Origin: Caulifigura coniformis
GTDB lineage: Bacteria; Planctomycetota; Planctomycetia; Planctomycetales; Planctomycetaceae
Direction of reading: 5' to 3'
Assembly (NCBI RefSeq): GCF_007745175.1
Contig: NZ_CP036271.1
Coordinates: 6,697,147-6,761,146 of the forward strand
Length of the DNA stretch: 64,000 bases
Shown here: positions 1-8,004 of the stretch, piece by piece
Layout: every line of letters begins with the position of its first letter
How positions within the stretch are numbered: position 1 is the first letter of the stretch
Translations under genes and position numbers: made by a program
The notes under the pieces: model-generated
What the model saw: only the letters and a program-made list of their open reading frames with translations
Databases searched by the model: none
Told to the model about the DNA's origin: nothing

Positions 1-736
1 CCGAATAGTCGCACCAGGCGGCTGGCTGTCCCCACGTTGCGTTCGCCGTCTGTTGTCCTTCACTGTTGCGGATCACACCGCCGTTCTTCTGCGTCATCTC
101 CGTTGCAACGCGGGCCCCGAATCCCATTTCCTCCTGGTCTCCGAGGACGAGTTCACCCGAATCGGCCGACAAGGTCGTTTCCCATGTCAGCCGCCAGCCC
201 GATGTCGATTCCCGGGCCGTCAGCCGATTGAGCATGCGTCCCAATGCTTCGCCCTCTTTCCCAACGAAGCGGCTTTCAGTCGTGAAGCGCACGATTCCGT
301 TGTCGATCGCAGGGGGCTGCACGAACCGGAGATGTTCGATCCGTCCCTGATTGCGCCAGAAGTCGTGTCCGCTGATGTCACCGAACGCGAGCCAGATCCC
401 GGGGTGCATGTCCGCGTGATCGGTGGCGTCTTTCCCTTCGACAGGAGGGTGGCGACGGGTGACCTGTCGCTGGCTTTTCAAGCGAACGTTGGCGACGTAC
501 GGCCTGCGGATCAGGGGATCGTCAAACACAAACTCAGCGAGCGGGCGGCCCGCTGCGGTGATCGTCAACCGGTCCGCGTGCTGCGCGAAGCCGAGCCCTT
601 TCTCCGTCGCCTCGGGCTTGGCGGTTGGATCTTTGAAATCGGCGGCCGTGATGTTGGCCGCCGGCCCCCACATCAGCACCGCGACCGACCACGCGAGAAG
701 CGAGAGGCCGGGCAGACATCTCGGCCGTTCAATCAT
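1..736 (-). CDS. PmoA-family (DUF6807-like) secreted protein, C-terminus cut by window
   Basis: The reading frame is open from an ATG at 736 to the left edge, so about 245 N-terminal residues are visible and the C-terminus is missing. Residues 1-32 form a signal peptide (basic start, then LLAWSVAVLMW, then an Ala-rich end). The stretch HPGIWLAFGDISGHDFW, with several following His/Arg residues, is characteristic of the planctomycete proteins annotated 'methane oxygenase PmoA' (DUF6807). Their biochemical role is not established, and in this phylum they usually sit in carbohydrate gene clusters. The ATG lies 8 nt inside the end of the upstream MFS gene, so translation is probably coupled. Family assignment is from motif memory, not a search. 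Confidence 0.75.
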   Translation of the reverse strand, partial: MIERPRCLPGLSLLAWSVAVLMWGPAANITAADFKDPTAKPEATEKGLGFAQHADRLTITAAGRPLAEFVFDDPLIRRPYVANVRLKSQRQVTRRHPPVEGKDATDHADMHPGIWLAFGDISGHDFWRNQGRIEHLRFVQPPAIDNGIVRFTTESRFVGKEGEALGRMLNRLTARESTSGWRLTWETTLSADSGELVLGDQEEMGFGARVATEMTQKNGGVIRNSEGQQTANATWGQPAAWCDYS

Positions 737-1976
737 TCAACGTGCTCCTGGAGGCAACGGGCGCCCACCAGATGGCGAACAGCCCCAGGCCGTAGATCAT
801 CGCACAGATGGTTCCGACACGGGGATAGTCGCCGCCGAGGGCCCGGAACAGAAATCCGACCGCGAGGACGCCGACCGCGGTCGCGAACCGGCCCGAGTTG
901 AACGACAGCCCGGTTCCGGTGGCCCGGACGTGGGTCGGAAAGAGTTCGGGGAGGAACAACGCCAGCCAGCCGAAGAACAGCGTCGCCACGAAACCCTGGG
1001 CAAAGACGACCGCGTGAAACGCCGGCTCCAGAGGCGCGGTCCACTGGAACATCATCACGGTGAGGAGGCAGGAGCCGACGCTGATGAGCGCGTAGCTCAG
1101 CCGTCGTCCGAGCAGCGACGCCAGCTGTGCGCCGGAGAAGCTTCCGAGGGTCGCTCCGAGCGCCCACCAGCCCTGCGTGGCCGCCTTGTAACCCGAATTG
1201 GAGGCCCCGGCGATCTTGTCGGACCAGGGAATCATCCACTTGCTTGCCGCCCAGGCGCCGACCATCGGAATCGAGCTGATGACGATTCCCGCGAGCGTCA
1301 GCCGCCACAGCGACGGGCCGAACAGCTCGCGGATCGGAGTCGCCTGCCGCTTCACTTCTCCCCGGCTCACCAGCCATCGCGGCGATTCGGGAAGCGCGAT
1401 GAGCACGAGGATTCCGAGGACGGCTGGGAGGCCGGCGAGCTGGAACACCCAGCGCCAGGTGTCGGGAGTGATCGGCCAGACGCGCGCCAGTTGCGAGAGC
1501 AGCAGGATGCCTGCGTTCAGTGCCGCGCTCATGACGCCTGAGACCATCGGACGCGATGCGTTCGGCCAGCATTCGGAGACGAGGGCGATCGCGTTGGGCC
1601 AGACGCCGCCGACTCCGAGGCCGACGAGAAACCGCAAGATCAGCATTTCTTCCTGCGTGCGGGCGAACGCCCCGAGGGCAGCGAAGACGGAGTAGCAGAG
1701 GATGCTGAGGCCCATCGCGCGCGTCCGGCCGATGCGGTCGCCGAGGCTGCCGAGCCAGATTCCGCCCAGCGCTGCCCCCAGCATGAGCGCCGCGGTGAAT
1801 CGCGCGAACCAGTCGCCCCCGAGCGTGGGCGTATAAGACTCGCCGAGCAGGCTTCTGGAAATCGACAGCGACGCTACCGGCATGAGGCCGAGTTCGACGC
1901 CGTCAAACACCAGTCCGAGACTCGCGGCCGCCAGGACCGCGATCCGTCCGCCGGGGCTCAACGTGGGTCCGCTCAT
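729..1976 (-). CDS. MFS transporter (sugar/sugar-acid type)
   Basis: A 415-residue polytopic membrane protein with about 12 hydrophobic segments. The loop between TM2 and TM3 reads GSLGDRIGRTRAMG, the classic major facilitator signature (G-x-x-x-D-R-x-G-R-R). The N-terminal pattern (DGVELGLMPVAS) and a RxxG-type motif with GxGxGG in TM4-5 (LVGLGVGGVWPNA) resemble the sugar and aromatic-acid importer families. The start ATG at 1976 overlaps the stop of the upstream dehydrogenase (ATGA), and the stop overlaps the PmoA-family gene. It therefore sits inside a tightly packed operon and probably brings in the substrate the neighbouring enzymes use. Substrate is unknown; a sugar acid is an inference from context. 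Confidence 0.85.
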   Translation of the reverse strand: MSGPTLSPGGRIAVLAAASLGLVFDGVELGLMPVASLSISRSLLGESYTPTLGGDWFARFTAALMLGAALGGIWLGSLGDRIGRTRAMGLSILCYSVFAALGAFARTQEEMLILRFLVGLGVGGVWPNAIALVSECWPNASRPMVSGVMSAALNAGILLLSQLARVWPITPDTWRWVFQLAGLPAVLGILVLIALPESPRWLVSRGEVKRQATPIRELFGPSLWRLTLAGIVISSIPMVGAWAASKWMIPWSDKIAGASNSGYKAATQGWWALGATLGSFSGAQLASLLGRRLSYALISVGSCLLTVMMFQWTAPLEPAFHAVVFAQGFVATLFFGWLALFLPELFPTHVRATGTGLSFNSGRFATAVGVLAVGFLFRALGGDYPRVGTICAMIYGLGLFAIWWAPVASRSTLND

Positions 1977-2836
1977 TCGGCCGTTGTTCCGCGAAGGACT
2001 TCGACAATCGAGCTGTTGTCCATTTCGCCGAGCCCGGCGGCGACGGCCCGTTCAAGGAGCTGGCGGTGGGTGTCAGTCAACGGGAGCGGGCGGCCGGCTG
2101 ACTTTGCGGCTTCCAGCATCATGCAGACATCCTTCAGGTGCTGCGACAGCTTCGCCTGCACGCTGTAATCCCCTGTGATCATCTTGTGACCTTTCGTGTC
2201 CATCGTGCGCGACGAGGCAGGGCTGTCTTTCAGCACGTTCAGCGCTTCGGCCGGATCGACCCCGATGAGTTCGGCGAACGCCAGACCTTCGGCGAGCGCC
2301 GCGCGATTCAGTCCCAGTACGAGGTTGGTCACGAGCTTCATTTTTGCCGCGCTGCCACAACGGCCTGTGTGGAAGACCCGCTTTCCGAGGACGGGCCACA
2401 GGTCGGCGCAGGCCTCGAAGGCCGCTTTCTCGCCCCCGACCATGACGACGGCCTCCCCCTGGCGGATCTGTTCGCTCGAGCCCGAGATCGGAGCGTCGAG
2501 GTAGTTGACGCCCCGGGCCGCGAGGCGCTGCCCCATCGAGACGGAGTGTTCGGGAACGCCAGTTGTCGTGTCGATCAGGTACTGCCCGGGGCGCAATGTC
2601 GCATTCATCCGCGCGACGATCTCGGCCACGGCGTCGCTCGAAAAGAGGCTGATGACGACCCGCTCGCACGACGCGCCAGGATCATCGGACCACTCGGCTC
2701 CGCGCTCGATGAGGGGCTCCGCTTTCGAGGGAGTACGATTCCACACTCGAACGGCGTACCCCCGCTGGAGCAGCCGTTCCGAAATCGCGGTTCCGGTCAA
2801 TCCCAGACCCACGACTCCGACCGGACCTTCTGTCAT
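1973..2836 (-). CDS. NAD(P)-dependent beta-hydroxyacid dehydrogenase (GarR/HIBADH family)
   Basis: A 287-residue protein of the 3-hydroxyisobutyrate dehydrogenase / tartronate semialdehyde reductase family. It shows the N-terminal dinucleotide motif GLGLTG (residues about 7-12), the substrate-binding segment DAPISGS, and a conserved Lys in the KLVTNLVLG helix that is the usual catalytic residue. Length fits the family. I place the start at ATG 2836 because an AGGAG ribosome site lies 8 nt upstream; a longer version from 2869 would overlap the preceding lipoprotein gene. Next to two MFS transporters and a tartrate-dehydrogenase-like gene, a role reducing a C3-C4 sugar-acid semialdehyde is likely but not shown. 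It overlaps the MFS gene by 4 nt. Confidence 0.85.
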   Translation of the reverse strand: MTEGPVGVVGLGLTGTAISERLLQRGYAVRVWNRTPSKAEPLIERGAEWSDDPGASCERVVISLFSSDAVAEIVARMNATLRPGQYLIDTTTGVPEHSVSMGQRLAARGVNYLDAPISGSSEQIRQGEAVVMVGGEKAAFEACADLWPVLGKRVFHTGRCGSAAKMKLVTNLVLGLNRAALAEGLAFAELIGVDPAEALNVLKDSPASSRTMDTKGHKMITGDYSVQAKLSQHLKDVCMMLEAAKSAGRPLPLTDTHRQLLERAVAAGLGEMDNSSIVEVLRGTTAE

Positions 2837-2865
2837 TGCCGGTTCTCCTGACAGTCCGTGTGCGC

Positions 2866-3312
2866 TCACGACTTCCGCTTCGCCGACTTGTCGGTCGCCA
2901 GATCAAAGTTGAACGTGTTCGCCCCCGGAATCACTTCGGCCTTCAACTCCGTCGCCGTGTTATACCGCGCCGGAAGCCTGATGGGCCTGGGGTTCTCCTC
3001 GGTGGGCCAGACGTTGATCTGCACTTCGTGCCCGCCGACGATCGCCCCTTTCTCCTTGCGGCTAAACACGAGCTCATACTCCCCCGCATCGTTCGTGAAG
3101 CCGATGGAGGTCGTGCCGACTCCGTCGTTCGGCTGGAACACGACATTCGCCTTCGGGAGCGGGCGTCCGTCGCAGCTCACGACGCCCGTTACCCCGGCGA
3201 GTTCGAATTCGGACTTGCTGCAGCCAGCCAGCGGAAGTCCGGCCATCAGCAATCCTCCCGCCAGGATTGTCCGGGACAACCCTCTCCCACGCCGCACACA
3301 CGTCACAGCCAT
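2866..3312 (-). CDS. Small lipoprotein with transthyretin-like fold
   Basis: A 148-residue protein with a lipoprotein signal: hydrophobic stretch then lipobox LAGC near residue 30. The mature part (VTGVVSCDGRPLPKANVVFQP, with GFTNDAGEYEL) is the carboxypeptidase-regulatory/transthyretin-like beta-sandwich typical of planctomycete lipoproteins found beside DUF1559 genes. ATG 3312 is preferred over an upstream ATG at 3348 because GGGGGAG lies just upstream and the signal peptide then has a normal length. It directly precedes the GarR-like dehydrogenase gene. Function unknown; it is anchored in a membrane and faces outward. Confidence 0.8.
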   Translation of the reverse strand: MAVTCVRRGRGLSRTILAGGLLMAGLPLAGCSKSEFELAGVTGVVSCDGRPLPKANVVFQPNDGVGTTSIGFTNDAGEYELVFSRKEKGAIVGGHEVQINVWPTEENPRPIRLPARYNTATELKAEVIPGANTFNFDLATDKSAKRKS

Positions 3313-3460
3313 GGTCGCTCCCCCGCTTCGGAGTTCTGTTCCGCCCACTCACGCGTTGAACCGGCGCTGGTGAAGGTGGCGGTGACCTCGCCAGTGCGCT
3401 GGACATCGCAACCCCAGGCTGAAATGCACTGACGAAGCGGGTGCCGTCCTCAATTTCTCC

Positions 3461-4456
3461 TTAGAACTCGCCGACGGGCAGACCGTCCTCACGACGCAGC
3501 AGGCGCTGGTAGGTTCCCATGCGGGTGCTCGGTCCGGAGGCCGTCTGGTTCGTCGAATCGAAGTGGATGTTTTCGCTGATGAAGCCGACGTGTCCGTCGC
3601 CGAAGACGAAGTGAGCGCCCCCTTCGTGGCTGCTCCCGAAGGCCTTCTCGGCGTAGTCGTTTCCAGGATTGGGCGGGAAGTTGAGGCGGGCGTCGTTCTG
3701 GCAGGCGCCGAGGACCATTCCCGCAGCGCTGCGGCCGTCGTTGTCGTAGCGTGACACGCCGACCCATCCGCCGGCGGTGGCAATCCAGTCGCGTTCGCCG
3801 ACCATGAAGGTGTTGCTCGAGCCATCAACCACGTCGCGCAGCTGGATGGAGCCGCTCGGCTGCATCATGCCCAGACCGTCGCGCGCCTGCGTGAGGTAGG
3901 TGTTGGAGTTGCAGGTTCGCGTTCCGGCGCAGGCGATGTAGTTGGAAGTTCCGACATAGGCCCGGTTGTCCGGGAAGTTCGGCCGGAACGAGCTGTCGAA
4001 CTCGCGGGACGCGCCGTTGTTGTCGGCGGGGGCAATGTCGGTCGGGCAGCGGTAAGCCGGCAGGGGCGTCCGTGCCAGAATTGCGAGGGTCGGGCTCTGC
4101 AGCATTTCGGTCAGCGTTCTCGAACCGACGCCCATCTGGTTATAGAGCGGCCCCTGATCGAGGAAGGGGAGGATCAACGAGCCCCAGCCCCACGCGGCCC
4201 TTGGCCCGCTGCCGACGACCGGCACGCCGGGGTTCACGTTGTGGACCATGGCCGGCGGGAGCATGCGATGCACATCCATGTAGTTGTGCATCGCCAGCCC
4301 GATCTGCTTGAAGTTGTTGCGGCACTGCGTCCGGCGGGCGGCCTCGCGGGCCTGCTGCACGGCGGGCAGCAGGAGTGCAATCAGGATCGCAATAATCGCG
4401 ATCACCACGAGCAACTCAATCAGCGTGAACCCTGGTCGACGAGCGCGGCGCCACAT
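3461..4456 (-). CDS. DUF1559 prepilin-like protein
   Basis: A 331-residue protein with a type IV prepilin N-terminus: a basic leader, then GFTLIELLVVIAIIAILIAL (cleavage expected between G and F, Glu at +5), followed by QQAREAARRTQC. Near the C-terminus is H-x9-DG (H...FGDGHVGFI), the hallmark of the DUF1559 family that is hugely expanded in planctomycetes. The family is thought to be surface or secretion-system pseudopilins, but no function is proved. It lies upstream of the lipoprotein/dehydrogenase/MFS genes and downstream of the FG-GAP gene on the same strand, and is flanked by spacers of about 150 and 200 nt, so it may be a separate unit within the cluster. Confidence 0.95.
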   Translation of the reverse strand: MWRRARRPGFTLIELLVVIAIIAILIALLLPAVQQAREAARRTQCRNNFKQIGLAMHNYMDVHRMLPPAMVHNVNPGVPVVGSGPRAAWGWGSLILPFLDQGPLYNQMGVGSRTLTEMLQSPTLAILARTPLPAYRCPTDIAPADNNGASREFDSSFRPNFPDNRAYVGTSNYIACAGTRTCNSNTYLTQARDGLGMMQPSGSIQLRDVVDGSSNTFMVGERDWIATAGGWVGVSRYDNDGRSAAGMVLGACQNDARLNFPPNPGNDYAEKAFGSSHEGGAHFVFGDGHVGFISENIHFDSTNQTASGPSTRMGTYQRLLRREDGLPVGEF

Positions 4457-4656
4457 GGATCATCTCCCCCGAGGTGAAAACCGGATCAGCGATGAACATT
4501 CGAAACGTCACAAGGTGAAATCGAGAACGGCACGACACGCGTCCTGCCATTCGTCAGCCAGCTCATTGCCTCCCACATGTCTGAACTGACAGGTCCCTTC
4601 TGAAAACTGACGAGCCCTGCACGAGGTTCCCAGGACTGCACGGTCCGGGTGGGAAG

Positions 4657-6804
4657 TCAGTTGGAACCGAGGCGTGCGGAAACCGGCTTCCAGTCGGGCA
4701 GCGACAGGTTGCAGCGATAATTCGAGTCGTTGCAGTCCGGGTTGCGTTTCGGGGCGTAGATCCGGTCGCCGGTGAACGGACGGTCCTGCGTGTAGATCCA
4801 GACGCGGTCCTGGTCCCACAACACGATCTCGTCCCGCGCATCCCCCGTCATGTCGCGCACTTCCGCGCACAGGTCGGGATGCCCGTCGTCGGGGAAAATC
4901 ACGGCGCGCCGCAGCGAGCCATCAAGCAGTCCCCCTTCGCGAACGTTCCCCGACAACAGGACGAATTCCTGTCCGTCTCCCCGCCAGTTGACCGGCAGCA
5001 TGGGGCTGCCGCAGTGATGCGGTTCCTCCTGCTGCAGCAGTTCGCCTTCGTGGTCGAACAGTGAAACGATTCCCGGGTTCTTCCAGAAGTTCACTGTCAT
5101 GAACTGCAGGCCGGGGAGGTCACGACGGAACTTCCCGACGGCCGCCGCCTGAGCATGGCCGACGCGGACGTGCCGCTCGATGAGTCCCCGGTGATTGATG
5201 ACGATGAAACCTTCATCACTCCCGCAGTAATACGCTTTATGCGGTTGCTTCGGGTCGCCCGAGAAATTGCCGACGACGATCGAATCGGCGTGATCCTTGA
5301 AGGCCGGGTCCGCGCTCCATAACTGCTTCCCCGCCCCGTCCCACAGCGCGTATCCGATGGCCAGGAGGTCCCTGCCTCCTTCTCCCCCTGGGAACGCGTA
5401 CGGGTAATGGCCCGTCATCCCCTGCCCCTTCCACAGCGGCTTCAGGTCGCTGTCATACACCCAGAAGTTCCAGTAGCGGTCCTTCACCACGATCTCGCCG
5501 CGGTGTCCCCTGCCCGAGAAATCGACGAAGGCCAGACAGTCCGCGCTGCTCACGTTCGTCGGCCACTTGTCCGGCACTTTCTGGTTGACTGCCGGATAGC
5601 TTTCGACCCGTGGCGTGTCGGCCGACTTCAGGACTTCGCCCGTCCTGCCGTCCAGCACGAGCAGTTTCTTTTCGCTGGCCACGACGACTTCATTCTTTCC
5701 ATCGCCATCGAGGTCATGAACCTGGAACGGCGTATCGCTGGTGAGCAGCCCCTTCCCGGGGTCCGGTTCGCCGCGCTGCCAGAGGATTCTCCCGTCGGAC
5801 GTGAGGGCCGTCATGCAGCCGATCTCGACTGCTTTGTCGTCCGGAGTCTGGGGAATGTTCTGGGCGATGAGAATGTCGAGCGAACCGTCGCCATCGAGGT
5901 CTCCGAACCGCATGTTGCGTCCGGCGCCGAAACGCGGAGTCGAGAACTTCTTCCACAACTTCGGCTGCGGATTCTGCGCCTGCAGCTCTTTGAGGTCCTG
6001 GTTCCGCGTCGCGATCGTGCGCGCGATGGCGTCGCTGGCCTCGGATGTGGCGGTCACGCGGAAGTCCTGGAAACGGGCCTGCACGTTCGCCGTGATCCCT
6101 GTTTTCCCGGAGAGCAACTCGTCGCTCGTCGCTTTCACGACCAGCACGTCATCCACATAGGCCCGGATCTCGGGCCCGCGGTTTTCCACCTTCAGCCGGT
6201 ACGCCTGATCGGGCTTGCTGGCAAAGTCGGCCGCGGCCAGTTCCCGGAAGCGGCTGACCCGGAACTCGTCTTCAAGCGGCATACGGATCGCCAGCCGCGC
6301 TTTCCCCTCCTGCAGGCTGAACAGGTAGTGATGGCGGTTGGTGTGGTAGCGGAACACGAGGCCCGCGATGTCGTCCGTCGCCTTCGGCGTCATCGTGACT
6401 TCGACGGTGTAGTCGCTCCACTCCGGCTCGCCCGTGACGAACAGCGGGGCGAACAGCCGGGCCATCATCCGGCCCCCCTTCGTCGGGAGGATCTGGTCGA
6501 GATAAGGCTTCCCGTCGTCCGAGCCGGCCGCCCAGCAGTCCATGTAGCAGATGGAATTGCCCCAGGGCCCCAGAGGGACGCCGCGATTCGCCAGGTAGTG
6601 ATACTCCTGGATCGCGCCGTTAATGAAGCCGAGGGGGCGGGAGAGCATCCCGGGGGGAAACCGGGAAAAGTCATCCCGGAACAGCTCGACCGTCGCCTCG
6701 CGGTTCGCGCCCGACGGAGGCGTCCCCGGTTCCGCGGCGCGGGCGGGAATGCTGGTCCATGTTCCCAGCGTGACTGCCAGCAGAGAAATCCAGTTCAAGC
6801 GCAT
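4657..6804 (-). CDS. Secreted FG-GAP/VCBS beta-propeller protein, PL11-like
   Basis: A 715-residue secreted protein (signal peptide residues 1-23, ending ARAAEPG). Residues about 35-255 look like a concanavalin/LamG-type sandwich similar to DUF1080 proteins (LFRDDFSRFPPG, then YTVEVTMTPKATDDIAGLVF). From about 290 onward there are propeller blades with calcium-type loops, GDLDGDGSLDI and HDLDGDGKNEV, and a C-terminal NDSNYRCNLSLPDW segment resembling the end of family PL11 rhamnogalacturonan lyases. PL11 activity is an inference: I cannot verify catalytic residues. With a PL10 pectate lyase in the same block, a pectic substrate is plausible. It could instead be a non-catalytic propeller. Confidence 0.7.
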   Translation of the reverse strand: MRLNWISLLAVTLGTWTSIPARAAEPGTPPSGANREATVELFRDDFSRFPPGMLSRPLGFINGAIQEYHYLANRGVPLGPWGNSICYMDCWAAGSDDGKPYLDQILPTKGGRMMARLFAPLFVTGEPEWSDYTVEVTMTPKATDDIAGLVFRYHTNRHHYLFSLQEGKARLAIRMPLEDEFRVSRFRELAAADFASKPDQAYRLKVENRGPEIRAYVDDVLVVKATSDELLSGKTGITANVQARFQDFRVTATSEASDAIARTIATRNQDLKELQAQNPQPKLWKKFSTPRFGAGRNMRFGDLDGDGSLDILIAQNIPQTPDDKAVEIGCMTALTSDGRILWQRGEPDPGKGLLTSDTPFQVHDLDGDGKNEVVVASEKKLLVLDGRTGEVLKSADTPRVESYPAVNQKVPDKWPTNVSSADCLAFVDFSGRGHRGEIVVKDRYWNFWVYDSDLKPLWKGQGMTGHYPYAFPGGEGGRDLLAIGYALWDGAGKQLWSADPAFKDHADSIVVGNFSGDPKQPHKAYYCGSDEGFIVINHRGLIERHVRVGHAQAAAVGKFRRDLPGLQFMTVNFWKNPGIVSLFDHEGELLQQEEPHHCGSPMLPVNWRGDGQEFVLLSGNVREGGLLDGSLRRAVIFPDDGHPDLCAEVRDMTGDARDEIVLWDQDRVWIYTQDRPFTGDRIYAPKRNPDCNDSNYRCNLSLPDWKPVSARLGSN

Positions 6805-6846
6805 GTCGTTCCCGCGAGCTGAAGGATCGAATGGAAATCAGAATTG

Positions 6847-8001
6847 TCAGCAGTCCAGGTGGTCGATGACCGCCCGGGCCATGTCGGTCGTCGAATTGTT
6901 TCCGCCCAGATCGGGTGTTCTTGTGGGGGTGTGCCTGAGCATCCGCTCGACGGCGGTTTCAATCCGGCGACCGACGGCGGTCATCTCGGAGTCGTCGTGC
7001 CGCTCTCCCAGCCAGTCGAACATCATGGAGGCCGACAGGATCATTGCGAGCGGATTGGCGATGTTACGTCCTGCGAGCGTTGGGGCCGATCCGTGCGAGG
7101 GCTGAAAGAGGGCGCGGCCGTCGCCGATTTCCGATGAGGGCGCCATTCCGAGTCCGCCGACGATGCCGGCCCCGAGGTCGGAGAGGATGTCTCCGAACTG
7201 GTTCTCCATCATCAGCACGTCATACGCGGCGGGATCCTGGACGAGGAAGAGGCTCATGGCGTCGACATACGCGCAGTTGGCCGTCACCCGTGGGTGACGC
7301 GCGGCGACCTCGAGAAACACCTTTCGGAAGAACGCGAAGCTGCGAAACACGTTCGCCTTGTCGACGCAGGTGACCGATCTCCGCCCGTCGAGCGGCCGTC
7401 CGTTTCTCCGCGCCGCGAGCTGAAACGCGTACTCCGCGACGCGCCGCGTCCCTTCCCGCGTGACGACGAGCGTGTCGGTGGCCACCTCGTCGTTGACGAG
7501 GCATCCCCCGCCGAACGAGGCGAACAGCCCTTCGAGATTCTCCCGGATGATGACCAGATCGATTCCGGCCTCCGCCGTGTTCAGCGGAGACTTCACTCCC
7601 GGGTAGAGCTTGACCGGGCGAACTCCGGCATAGAGACCCAGCGCCCTCCTGAGGCCGACCATCATGTCGGGCTGCACTTCCGTGCCGTCGGGCTTGCGGA
7701 CGTCCGGCAGGCCGATGGCCGCCAGCAGCACGGCGTCCGCGCGGCAGCAATCGGCGAGCACTTCGTCCGGGAGCGCCTGGCCGGTGCGGCAGTAGCGATC
7801 GGCCCCCGCGTCGTGCTCGTCATATTTCAGCTGCACGCCCCTCAGGCCGCGCGTGGCCGCCTCCACAACGGACAGGGCCGCTTCCGTGATCTCCGGTCCG
7901 ATGCCATCTCCCGGAAGGACGGAGATCCGGTATCGCCTGGCCATGGTCGCGGCCGTTGGCTCCGTTCTCGTCGCGACCGCACCTGTCATGTTCGGGCTCA
8001 T
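6847..8001 (-). CDS. Isocitrate/isopropylmalate/tartrate dehydrogenase family enzyme
   Basis: A metal-dependent decarboxylating dehydrogenase of the isocitrate/3-isopropylmalate/tartrate family. Visible motifs are LPGDGIGPEIT (dinucleotide/substrate fold start), RENLEGLFA, the metal-binding aspartate segment NQFGDILSDLGAG, and HGSAPTLAGRNIANP. NLEGLF rather than the leucine-pathway form suggests the tartrate/homoisocitrate-like branch. The ATG at 8001 is three nucleotides after the stop of the upstream fusion gene; an internal ATG at 7944 (MARRYRIS) gives a more usual N-terminus, and the true start is uncertain. Placement with MFS and GarR-like genes suggests dicarboxylic sugar-acid breakdown rather than leucine or citrate metabolism. 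Confidence 0.85.
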   Translation of the reverse strand: MSPNMTGAVATRTEPTAATMARRYRISVLPGDGIGPEITEAALSVVEAATRGLRGVQLKYDEHDAGADRYCRTGQALPDEVLADCCRADAVLLAAIGLPDVRKPDGTEVQPDMMVGLRRALGLYAGVRPVKLYPGVKSPLNTAEAGIDLVIIRENLEGLFASFGGGCLVNDEVATDTLVVTREGTRRVAEYAFQLAARRNGRPLDGRRSVTCVDKANVFRSFAFFRKVFLEVAARHPRVTANCAYVDAMSLFLVQDPAAYDVLMMENQFGDILSDLGAGIVGGLGMAPSSEIGDGRALFQPSHGSAPTLAGRNIANPLAMILSASMMFDWLGERHDDSEMTAVGRRIETAVERMLRHTPTRTPDLGGNNSTTDMARAVIDHLDC

Positions 8002-8004
8002 GAA

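Noticed and set aside
5407..6822. 471-residue plus-strand frame
   Set aside because: Antisense to the FG-GAP protein, which has a signal peptide and calcium loops.
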